From the NCBI RefSeq assembly GCF_000816245.1, contig NZ_CP007769.1:652464-716463 (forward strand): a DNA stretch of 64,000 nucleotides, given 5' to 3'. The stretch's first letter is position 1. Each line of letters opens with the position of its first letter. This document shows positions 20,932-28,735 of the stretch, piece by piece. The position numbers and the translations under genes were made by a program. Under the pieces are notes generated by a model, which was not told the DNA's origin, ran no database searches, and saw nothing but the letters and a program-made list of their open reading frames with translations. This DNA comes from Campylobacter sp. RM16704 (GTDB taxonomy: Bacteria > Campylobacterota > Campylobacteria > Campylobacterales > Campylobacteraceae).

Positions 20932-22833
20932 TTATATTTTTTTTAAATTGTCAACCCTTTCCCTTTTTATTTCTTTTTCTTTAAAATTGTGAATATCTTT
21001 ATATTTTGATAAAGATAAATTACTTTTAACATCTTTTATGTGGTTTTCCAAGTCTTTTTTTCTTACACTAATTATTTCTTTCCAAGTCATTGGATTTATG
21101 CTATATTTATCTCCAGTTAAGCTTCCTGTAAATTCTTGCTTTTTTGATGAAATGCATATAGCCTTCACATAATCAATATTACTTCCTTGCTTTGATAATG
21201 ATTTAAGAATTTTAGTGATATATTTATTAAACACATCAGTAAGTATTGATGAATTTATTTCTACTTTTGGTGATTTTAACTCGATAAGTATTAATTCATT
21301 ATCCTTAGTACGAGGTATAAAAATATCTGGAATTGTATTTAATTGATTTTCACTATCTATATTTATTGGTAATTTTATTTCATTAAAAATTCCTTTTAAT
21401 GATTGATCGCTAAAAAAATCAAGATTTAGATATTCTTCATCAAACAACCATAAATTATTTTCTACAATTTTATGTAGCTCCTTTCTTTCCTTTGTTTCTG
21501 CCTTCCCTTCGTTTAATACCAAATTTTCAAAATGCTGTAAAAAATCAAGTCTTGATATATAATTATAATATTTTTTTATTAGATTCAGAATATTAACATT
21601 CTCTCTTACATAATTAAAAACTTCATGATCTTCTTTTTCTAAATTAAAAACAAGTTCCAAATTCTCAAGTGTATTATAAGAATTATCTGAAATTAATCCT
21701 ATTAGCGAGTTGCTAAAATATGATGCGTTGCTGCGATTAATATTATGTTGTTTTATAAGCAACGGCAAAGATAAAACCATATACGCTTCTTTAATTTTTT
21801 CTTGTATCATTTTATCGGTTTCATCTTTGAAAAATTCACTCTCTTCTGCTAATTTATTAGCCATCAAATCTGCATTTTTAAGCCAAACTTTATATAATAA
21901 TTTATCTAAGTCAGGTTTATATAAATTCTTGGCTTCCTCTATAATTTTTTTATAGTTAGGATTAATATCGATAAATTCACAATCCTCTTCAAAACAGCTA
22001 CTCGTTAAAAATACAGTATGACAGTTAAATATTGATTTTTGACAACCAGATGGTATTTTTCCAAGAGGAATGTTATCAATATTAAATAAAAAAACATGCT
22101 TTTTATCGATTGCCAAATCAATCTCATTTTTCCAAACAACCATATATGCACTAATTTTTTGTCCATTTTTTAATTCATACTCTTTTTCCAGTTGTTCTTC
22201 TATATATTCTTCAACATTAATTTTTATATTGTTAATAGATAAAGTTATACCCTTTAGAAGTTTATCTGAAAATTCAACTATAATTTCTTTTTTTGCTTTT
22301 TCAATCATCTGTTCTATTGTATTGCCATTAATAAATTTATTTCCTAGTCTTTTGATATATAATTTCGTTGTAAAATTTTCTGTGTGATTTGCAACTTCTT
22401 CTTTGACGCTAAATCCTATATTCTGATTTTCACCTTGAAAGATAACGCTATAACTTTTATTGTTATATTTTGTATATATTTTAATATCACTCAAACATTC
22501 ATTTTCAAAATCAACAAACTTAAGATAAGAATATCGGCCTCTGCTTCTTCCTCCTAAAGTATTTTTAATATAATCTCCACCTTTATAATGCGTCCATCTA
22601 TTTTGCATATATTGATCATCGAAACAATTAAAGCCGGCCCCATTGTCTTTAATGGTGATAGAAATACTATTATCAAACAAACCATCGCTTTCGCACTCTT
22701 CAAAACAAATATCAATATGAGTTGCTTTTGCATCAATAGCATTCTTGATTGCTTCGCTAATTGGATTTAATCTCATAATACTAGAATCACTTTTGATTGT
22801 TCTGGTTGTTACTATGGTATTAAAGCTTTTCAT
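20932..22833 (-). CDS. GHKL-ATPase fused to a PD-(D/E)xK nuclease (Shedu-like, candidate defence protein)
   Basis: A 633-residue protein. The GHKL ATP-binding fold is N-terminal: N-box E27-AIKNAID34, D63-NGAG67, and glycine lid GGRSRG (94-99). A middle region of about 330 residues has no recognised motif. The C-terminal domain starts with LHKIVENNLWLFDEEYLN, a pattern seen in DUF4263/Shedu nucleases, then P-D503-IFIP...ILI-E517-L-K519, the PD-(D/E)xK core. ATG at 22833 is chosen because AAAGGA lies 9 bases upstream; an earlier TTG at 22875 is weaker. The gene diverges from the repressor at 23072. The role is inferred to be anti-phage; a restriction-type function is the alternative. Confidence 0.7.
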   Translation of the reverse strand: MKSFNTIVTTRTIKSDSSIMRLNPISEAIKNAIDAKATHIDICFEECESDGLFDNSISITIKDNGAGFNCFDDQYMQNRWTHYKGGDYIKNTLGGRSRGRYSYLKFVDFENECLSDIKIYTKYNNKSYSVIFQGENQNIGFSVKEEVANHTENFTTKLYIKRLGNKFINGNTIEQMIEKAKKEIIVEFSDKLLKGITLSINNIKINVEEYIEEQLEKEYELKNGQKISAYMVVWKNEIDLAIDKKHVFLFNIDNIPLGKIPSGCQKSIFNCHTVFLTSSCFEEDCEFIDINPNYKKIIEEAKNLYKPDLDKLLYKVWLKNADLMANKLAEESEFFKDETDKMIQEKIKEAYMVLSLPLLIKQHNINRSNASYFSNSLIGLISDNSYNTLENLELVFNLEKEDHEVFNYVRENVNILNLIKKYYNYISRLDFLQHFENLVLNEGKAETKERKELHKIVENNLWLFDEEYLNLDFFSDQSLKGIFNEIKLPINIDSENQLNTIPDIFIPRTKDNELILIELKSPKVEINSSILTDVFNKYITKILKSLSKQGSNIDYVKAICISSKKQEFTGSLTGDKYSINPMTWKEIISVRKKDLENHIKDVKSNLSLSKYKDIHNFKEKEIKRERVDNLKKI

Positions 22834-23071
22834 TAATATAAGTCCTTTTGATGGCTTTGATTCTTTAATTGGCAAGGATTATATAATTTATATATTAAAA
22901 AATCAATTTAAGATTATAAATTATTATTTATTTAATGAAAAATTTGTTTTTTTAAAATCAATTAATAGTGTAAAAATTATACTTATAATTAAACCTTTCA
23001 AAATAAAATCTTTTCATTGCTTTTTGTAATTTTTTGTTAAATTCTTTTAAATTAAAATAAAAGGATTTAAC

Positions 23072-23797
23072 ATGCAAATGCAAGAAGTAATTGAGAAGTT
23101 AAAAGACATACTTGCAAGTGAAGGCAAAAATAATTTAAAAACAAAAGATATAGCTAAAGAATTAGGTATCCACCCAGACACATTTAACTCAATGAAGTTT
23201 AGAAACTCCATTCCTTATGCACATATTTTAAATTTCTTAGAAAAAAGAAATATTAGTATTAATTACTTCTTTTATGGAAGCTCTCCAAAAGATCAATTAG
23301 AATGTGAATACAAATATAAAATTTTAAAACTATATAAAACCAATGCTAGCTTAGGTGGAGGTGGTATTAATGATATTTTAGACTTTGAAAACATATTAAT
23401 AGATCAAAAGATATTAGATTTTTTTAAAACAAAAGATTGTGAGCTTATTACTTGCTATGGTGAAAGCATGGAACCAATTATCAAAGATAGAAGTATTTAT
23501 GTAGTCAATACTAAAGATGGACTTTTTATCAAACAAGTTTTAAAACAAGATAATGGAGTAATTTTACACTCTTTAAACCCTTTATATAAAGACATATCAA
23601 ATAAGTCGCTAAAAGAAATTTGGAATAAATATAAGCAAAAAATGCAAAAAATAAATGAGAAATTTAAAATAAAAAAAGAACAAAAAGATTTAGAAAAAAT
23701 AGAAGACTCATATAAAGGAATATATAAAGAATACAAAAGCCTTTCTATAAATGAGCAAGAAAAATTTTTACATAACTTGCTTTTAAATAATAAATGA
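23072..23797 (+). CDS. S24 (LexA/CI-like) repressor, deleted and fused at its C-terminus
   Basis: A 241-residue protein. The N-terminal DNA-binding half (residues 1-70, with SMKFRNSIPY shared exactly) parallels the intact repressor at 61454-62089. The peptidase core keeps S132 (GESMEP) and K154 (DGLFIKQ), but they are only 22 residues apart against 36 in the intact copy, so about 14 residues are missing. After HSLNPLYKDI the homology ends and a Lys-rich tail of about 70 residues follows (IWNKYKQKMQKINEK). DNA binding may persist; autocleavage is doubtful. It likely once controlled the diverging nuclease gene. Confidence 0.75.
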   Translation: MQMQEVIEKLKDILASEGKNNLKTKDIAKELGIHPDTFNSMKFRNSIPYAHILNFLEKRNISINYFFYGSSPKDQLECEYKYKILKLYKTNASLGGGGINDILDFENILIDQKILDFFKTKDCELITCYGESMEPIIKDRSIYVVNTKDGLFIKQVLKQDNGVILHSLNPLYKDISNKSLKEIWNKYKQKMQKINEKFKIKKEQKDLEKIEDSYKGIYKEYKSLSINEQEKFLHNLLLNNK

Positions 23798-23907
23798 TGA
23801 ATATGTAGAAGTGTTAAGATTTATTCAAATTGCAGAAGAAAGCGTTGATATAGCTTTAAAATCAAAAAATAAAGATACTGCAGAAGATAGAAAAACTTGC
23901 ATTAGAA

Positions 23908-24138
23908 ATGAAAGAAAAAATACAAAAAAGACACCCTAAAGCTTATGGTTTAATTGCTGATATCATTCAGTTTTTAAAAGATAATTATGATGTAAGTCTT
24001 TTTGAAAATCAATGTGTTAAGTATTATGAAGACGCTAAGAAACTAAAAACCATTAAATCTAGGCAAAAAAGAATTGATTGTATAAATGATTTAATAAAAG
24101 AAGCTGAAATAAATCCAAAATTGATAAAAAAATATTGA
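23908..24138 (+). CDS. Hypothetical 76-residue protein, probably the end of a frame-broken gene
   Basis: I do not recognise it. The product (MKEKIQKRHPKAYGLIADII...) is charged, helical and without membrane segments. Upstream, at 23799-23925, another frame reads DEYVEVLRFIQIAEESVDIAL and runs into this one with a shift near 23875-23890. Both may therefore be parts of one larger gene broken by a frameshift. It lies just before the insertion's right end. Confidence 0.45.
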   Translation: MKEKIQKRHPKAYGLIADIIQFLKDNYDVSLFENQCVKYYEDAKKLKTIKSRQKRIDCINDLIKEAEINPKLIKKY

Positions 24139-24194
24139 TTTTTGGAAAAATAAAGTAAAATAAATATAATAATTACATTTTAAGTTTAAGCTTT

Positions 24195-24240
24195 GTGGAA
24201 AATTAAAATTACACCAAAAAGTGTATTTTTATTTTTCCAC
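24195..24240. repeat. 46-base hairpin at the right junction of the insertion
   Basis: Arms at 24195-24214 and 24221-24240 match at 18 of 20 positions, each outer end reading GTGG/CCAC, with the loop CAAAAA. It lies five bases before the AGATTTT repeat at the permease junction. It could be a bidirectional terminator or a recombination-end structure. Confidence 0.7.
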
Positions 24241-24253
24241 CGACAGATTTTTT

Positions 24254-24796
24254 GCAAAATGATTTAAAGGAAACTTTCCAAACTTGTTGTTCTAAAAATA
24301 CTAATTATCAAAACAATAAAACTAATTTAATTTTTATAAAAAATCCTAAAAACACTATTAAAGCTTTTAATTTTAAAACTCAAGCTAAGAAAAACAAAAT
24401 CAAAGAAATATTTTTTCAAAGTTTTAAAGAATATAAAAAAATTTTACCTTATATAATTATAGGTATGGGTATTGGTGCATTTATACATGGTCTTTTTCCT
24501 CAAATTTTTTTGAAACTTATATGAAAGATTATGGAATTTATGGTGTGTTTATAGCTGCTTTTATAGGGGTTTTACTTTATATGAATTGTACTGCTATGAT
24601 ACCTATTGCTCTAGCTTTAACAACTAGTGGCATTCCACTTAGTGTAATGATGAGTTTTTTGATAGCTGGAGCAGGGTGTTCTTTACCAGAACTTGTATTG
24701 TTAAAAAGATTTTTTAAAACAAGTTTTTTAGTATTATTTGCTAGTGCAATTGTTTTTATAGCAATTTGTTTTGGACTTTTAATGTTTTATATATAA
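24254..24796 (+). pseudogene. ArsP-type permease, C-terminal half (frame-broken)
   Basis: The frame QNDLKETFQTCCSKN resumes the permease after the insertion. It holds a Cys-Cys pair, a basic linker and a membrane helix (ILPYIIIGMGIGAFIHGLF). At T7 (24505-24511) the frame breaks: it reads QIFLKLI then stop, but one more T would give QIFFETYMKDYG and continue in the frame at 24521. That frame contains MNCTAMIPIALALTTSGIPL and AGAGCSLPELVLL, the second conserved half of UPF0718 permeases. So the gene carries three separate lesions. Confidence 0.8.
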
Positions 24797-24805
24797 GGGT
24801 TAATT

Positions 24806-25120
24806 ATGAATGGTTTTTTAAAAATTACAGGTGCGATTAATGATGAAAGCAGGGTTATGATTTTAGCATTTTTGCAAAAATACGGAAAACTTTGTGTTTG
24901 TGATTTGCAAAGTTCTTTAAATATGAGCCAGTCAAGACTTTCAAGGCATTTAAAGATTTTAAAAGATGCAGGAATGTTAGATGTGGATAGACAAGGTGTT
25001 TGGGCTTATTATGGTATAAAGGAAAATATCAATGATTTTTGCAAAGATATATTAAAAAATATAAACAAACTCTCATTAGAAATTCCAAAATTACAAAGAT
25101 TTTCTTGTGAATGTTTTTAA
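24806..25120 (+). CDS. arsR: ArsR/SmtB-family metalloid-responsive repressor
   Basis: A 104-residue winged-helix repressor. The alpha-3 metalloid motif CVCDL is present (LCVCDLQSSLNMSQ), with recognition helix SQSRLSRHLKILKDAGML and wing DRQGVWAYYGI. A further cysteine pair lies at the C-terminus (FSCECF). Such proteins leave DNA on binding As(III) or organoarsenicals. It follows the permease by nine bases, as in an arsP-arsR operon, and appears intact although the permease is broken. The dyad at 19905-19932 is the probable operator, though it is now 4.9 kb away because of the insertion. Confidence 0.88.
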   Translation: MNGFLKITGAINDESRVMILAFLQKYGKLCVCDLQSSLNMSQSRLSRHLKILKDAGMLDVDRQGVWAYYGIKENINDFCKDILKNINKLSLEIPKLQRFSCECF

Positions 25121-25388
25121 AGGGATTGATTTTAAAGCTATAATGATTTAAAATATTAGCATTGGTTGGATAAATACAATTTTTTCAAATTTTATTTTTT
25201 GTTTTTATAGTATTTATTCTTTGGAATTAGAAGAATTAAGCCCACTTCCTAGGCCAATGTACATCCTAAAGAAAATATGGCAGAAGTGGAAAATATAAAC
25301 TCGTAAGGTGGCAAAGATATGCGAAATACCACGAGTTTATTTTTAAGAAATTCTACCCAAAATAAGGCCTAAAGAAAACTTAATTTAA

Positions 25389-25601
25389 AAGCTAAAAGAT
25401 AATATCAAAGCTAAAGAAAGCAAAAAGAGTATAAAAGAAAAACTTGATGAAAAAATCAAAAACCAAAAAATGAATGATGATGATAAATGGAAAAGATTTG
25501 ATGATTTTTTAAAAGAGAATAAAGACTATAATCTTGATGTTATAGGTAATTTAGGTGCTGTCTTTAGAGAATTTATACTCAATGCTAAAAAAAGACATTA
25601 A
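25389..25601 (+). pseudogene. Unidentified gene remnant
   Basis: An open stretch of about 70 codons with no start codon near its 5' end. It contains KSIKEKLDEKIKNQKMNDDD followed by RFDDFLKENKDYNLDVIGNLG and ends at a TAA (25599-25601). I do not recognise it. The preceding 25121-25388 shows only short frames and an imperfect dyad (AAACTCGT at about 25298 against ACGAGTTT near 25340). The composition suggests the tail of a mobile-element gene. Confidence 0.4.
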
Positions 25602-25667
25602 GGGTAAAAAAGCTGATATGTCTGATTTATGCGTTCTAAAATAGAAAATGAATTAAAATCAAATTTT

Positions 25668-25703
25668 GTTTTAGTCTCTTTTTAAATTTCTTTATGATAA
25701 AAT
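25668..25703 (+). CRISPR. Orphan CRISPR repeat, exact consensus
   Basis: This 36-base unit starts GTTTTAGTCTCTTTTTAAAT and matches the consensus of the array that begins 731 bases downstream. It has no partner repeat 66 bases away. Its last base also completes the final glycine codon of the truncated fic gene (HPFREG at 25703-25720), so it abuts that gene directly. Confidence 0.9.
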
Positions 25704-26165
25704 CCTTCTCTAAAAGGGTGTAAAGCATTTAGATCTGACATAAAATTTGCTAAATCTTTTGCAAAATGATTTAGATCTTTGGAGTTTTTAGATAATTATT
25801 TTTTGTAAGTTCATCAAAAATTATTTTAGAGTATTTATCTAACTCTTTTCTAGGAACAAAATTAATAATTGCTCCATTGGGCACATATTTTGCAAATTTT
25901 TCTTTTAGTCCCATTTGCATTCTATCTTGTCCTGCTCAAGTATAAACATCTTTAAAAAGTGCTTTATGTATATCTTTAAATGCTGATAATCAAAATTGCA
26001 TTTAATGGGATTTTTGCTTAATTCCAAGGCTTTTGCACTGGTTATATCTCTTTCTTTGTGAAATAACTCATCTAATGATTTTGCACCTATTTTATTAGTT
26101 TTGATTAAAAATTTATCAAACTCTGATAAATTTCCTTGAGAATCCCACATTAAGATATTTTCCAT
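25704..26165 (-). pseudogene. Fic-domain toxin gene, decayed and truncated at a CRISPR repeat
   Basis: The start at 26165 reads MENILMWDSQGNLSEFDKFL, then NPIKCNFDYQHLK, the Fic N-terminal pattern. A one-base shift follows. The second frame gives DIHKALFKDVYT, a TGA at 25936-25938 where Fic proteins have Trp (the usual T/W-AGQ), then AGQDRMQMGL and FVPRKELDKYSKI. Another shift leads to LNHFAKDLANFMSDLNALHPFREG. The catalytic motif HPFx(D/E)GNGR ends after HPFREG exactly at the orphan CRISPR repeat. The protein cannot AMPylate. Confidence 0.85.
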
Positions 26166-26389
26166 TCTTTTTTATATTCAGTGATGATTTCATTAGCTGT
26201 CGCTTCACCTTTTAAAATTTTGATATTATCAATAATGTTTCTTTCATTCAAAAACATATCTTCTATTGCAAAATTACCTATATTTGATCTTATAGCTTCA
26301 TATTGCTCTTTAGTCAAATCATCTTTATATTTTTTAAGTATCGCAAGACTTTCTTCTAAGCTATGCACTTCGGGGTATTGTTTTTGCAT
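26150..26389 (-). CDS. Small antitoxin-like protein (VbhA-like) upstream of fic
   Basis: A 79-residue protein starting at ATG 26389, with AAAGGAG upstream; a GTG at 26395 touches the ribosome site and is less likely. It ends with LKGEATANEIITEYKKEW, like the VbhA tail (GE..T.D.I..L..). The inhibitory (S/T)xxxE(G/N) motif is not clear; SNIGN is the nearest match. The overlap of 16 bases with fic is typical of these pairs. It may persist as an orphan. A TATAAT lies in the 45 bases upstream, next to the CRISPR array. Confidence 0.6.
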   Translation of the reverse strand: MQKQYPEVHSLEESLAILKKYKDDLTKEQYEAIRSNIGNFAIEDMFLNERNIIDNIKILKGEATANEIITEYKKEWKIS

Positions 26390-26434
26390 TTTCACTCCTT
26401 TATAATTATAAGTATAATTATATCATAACAATAT

Positions 26435-28581
26435 GTTTTAGTCTCTTTTTAAATTTCTTTATGATAAATTTTACTACTTCTCGTCCTTGGGCTCAGAAGT
26501 TTTAGTCTCTTTTTAAATTTCTTTATGATAAAATTCAACAGGAATGGTTATATTTGACCCTTTCTGTTTTAGTCTCTTTTTAAATTTCTTTATGATAAAA
26601 TTTGACACATTTGATAAGCACTTCTAATTACGTTTTAGTCTCTTTTTAAATTTCTTTATGATAAAATAGAGCTAATGTATGATAAAGAGCATCCTAGGTT
26701 TTAGTCTCTTTTTAAATTTCTTTATGATAAAATAGATGTTGTGATTGAGGTAGAGGGAGAAAGGTTTTAGTCTCTTTTTAAATTTCTTTATGATAAAATT
26801 ACAAAAGATGAAGCATATAAAAAAGTTATGTTTTAGTCTCTTTTTAAATTTCTTTATGATAAAATCTAGAGTTACCATAAAGTCGAAACCTTCTGGTTTT
26901 AGTCTCTTTTTAAATTTCTTTATGATAAAATAGAATATCAACAACATTAATGGGGATAAGTGTTTTAGTCTCTTTTTAAATTTCTTTATGATAAAATTAG
27001 ATCATCTACAAGAGATAAAACTACTCTGTTTTAGTCTCTTTTTAAATTTCTTTATGATAAAATTACTTGTTTAGAATAATCAATATTCAAACAGTTTTAG
27101 TCTCTTTTTAAATTTCTTTATGATAAAATAGACATTGACCACAAGGCACCAAAATGTCAGTTTTAGTCTCTTTTTAAATTTCTTTATGATAAAATCAACA
27201 GGAATTGTAACTTGAGGACCTTTTTGTTTTAGTCTCTTTTTAAATTTCTTTATGATAAAATAAATAGACAATACAAAAAAGATATTTTTGGGTTTTAGTC
27301 TCTTTTTAAATTTCTTTATGATAAAATGTACCGCGACCAGTAATGAATTCTTCAAAAGTTTTAGTCTCTTTTTAAATTTCTTTATGATAAAATTTCTAAG
27401 TATTTATTATTTACGCTTCCCAAGTTTTAGTCTCTTTTTAAATTTCTTTATGATAAAATTTCTATGACATAGGGTATAAGTTTGTTTTGGTTTTAGTCTC
27501 TTTTTAAATTTCTTTATGATAAAATGGGAAGAGCGGTATTAATACCACGCGGAAGGTTTTAGTCTCTTTTTAAATTTCTTTATGATAAAATAAATAACAA
27601 AGTATCATTAATAGACTTTAAGTTTTAGTCTCTTTTTAAATTTCTTTATGATAAAATACTATCAACCAAAGACTTTTCCATAGCTTGGTTTTAGTCTCTT
27701 TTTAAATTTCTTTATGATAAAATCTAGTTTGTAATATAATTAGTGCATATTATGGTTTTAGTCTCTTTTTAAATTTCTTTATGATAAAATAGAGCTAATA
27801 TATGATAAAGAGCATCCTCGGTTTTAGTCTCTTTTTAAATTTCTTTATGATAAAATTAATAAATTTAAGGTTTATGGTATTTTAAAGTTTTAGTCTCTTT
27901 TTAAATTTCTTTATGATAAAATAAATGATAGTGATAATATAGTCAAAGTATAGTTTTAGTCTCTTTTTAAATTTCTTTATGATAAAATTTCGTCGTAAAT
28001 TTAGACGACGGGCTTTGTGTTTTAGTCTCTTTTTAAATTTCTTTATGATAAAATTACACCTGTTGAAGTTCCTTTTGATTGTAGGTTTTAGTCTCTTTTT
28101 AAATTTCTTTATGATAAAATATAATTTTTGGAATGAGCGAGCTTTTGAGCGTTTTAGTCTCTTTTTAAATTTCTTTATGATAAAATAATTTCATCTACAA
28201 GAGATGAAACTATTTTGTTTTAGTCTCTTTTTAAATTTCTTTATGATAAAATTCACCAACGTGAGTTGTGGTGTCTAAACCAGTTTTAGTCTCTTTTTAA
28301 ATTTCTTTATGATAAAATTAAAACTCTTTTATTAATTAATCCATTAAGTTTTAGTCTCTTTTTAAATTTCTTTATGATAAAATAAGACTTTCAAGCTTTG
28401 TTAGTATTATTAGGTTTTAGTCTCTTTTTAAATTTCTTTATGATAAAATATCTTGATTAGATTTTATTAGTATTATTTTGTTTTAGTCTCTTTTTAAATT
28501 TCTTTATGATAAAATACCACTAGTTTTAATATATCCGAATTCATCGTTTTAGTCTCTTTTTAAATTTCTTTATGATAAAAT
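26435..28581 (+). CRISPR. Type II-C CRISPR array, 33 repeats and 32 spacers
   Basis: The 36-base repeats begin GTTTTAGTCTCTTTTTAAAT and end TTATGATAAAAT. Spacers are 29-31 bases (mostly 30) and the period is 66. The first repeat (26435) lacks its last two bases, so the end near fic is the degenerate one; the other 32 look identical. Repeats read toward cas2, and their 3' end (TATGATAAAAT) resembles the extended -10 promoter inside each repeat known from Neisseria and C. jejuni type II-C systems. crRNA is then transcribed on the plus strand. Several spacer pairs are related to each other. All open frames inside are artefacts of the repeat. Confidence 0.98.
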
Positions 28582-28642
28582 CCACTTTTATCAAACAAAG
28601 AAAAATAGATACTTTTTATGAAAAAAATATCTAAAATTATGA

Positions 28643-28648
28643 TATAAT
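28643..28648 (+). promoter_or_regulatory. -10 box of the tracrRNA gene
   Basis: The sequence TTATGATATAAT is an extended -10 box that ends about seven bases before the anti-repeat begins. Confidence 0.7.
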
Positions 28649-28655
28649 TTTTACT

Positions 28656-28735
28656 AAAGAAATTTAAAAAGAGACTAAAATAAGTGGTTTTTGGTCATCC
28701 ACGCAGGGTTGCAATCCCTTTAAAACCATTAAAAT
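28656..28735 (+). ncRNA. tracrRNA
   Basis: The anti-repeat at 28656-28680 (starting AAAGAAATTTAAAAAGAGAC) pairs perfectly with the CRISPR repeat for about 25 bases. It is followed by a GTGG/CCAC stem (28684-28702) and a GGGTTGCAATCCC hairpin near 28707-28719, the arrangement of C. jejuni tracrRNA. Repeat GTCTC is matched by GAGAC here, where C. jejuni has GTCCC/GGGAC, so both partners changed together. The 3' end is estimated. The end runs a few bases into the 3' end of cas2, which is convergent. Confidence 0.88.

Larger units (their letters stand above)
20404..24251. mobile_element. 3.8-kb insertion splitting the permease gene
   Basis: The permease frame stops near 20410 and its continuation resumes at about 24252. 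Both junctions carry AGATTTT (20404-20410 and 24245-24251), which may be the target sequence. The insert holds iteron-like repeats, a GHKL/nuclease gene on the minus strand, a repressor gene diverging from it, a small hypothetical gene and a 46-base hairpin at the right junction. I see no integrase or transposase, so the transfer mechanism is unknown. It could be a decayed prophage or plasmid fragment. Confidence 0.75.

Noticed and set aside
25668-26434. A second, independent CRISPR array starting at the orphan repeat
   Set aside because: Only one repeat is present; the following sequence is fic coding DNA without further repeats.
27989-28018. Palindromic spacer (CGTCGT...GACGACG) as a regulatory site
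   Set aside because: It has normal spacer length and flanking repeats; the symmetry probably comes from its source sequence.
26672-28188. Open frames of 69-91 residues with repeated FIIKKFKKRLK or FSLFLNFFMIK units
   Set aside because: They are translations of the CRISPR repeats through spacers, not proteins.
26435-28581. Spacers matching other parts of this window (self-targeting)
   Set aside because: A visual check of several spacers found no match; a proper search was not possible, so no claim is made.
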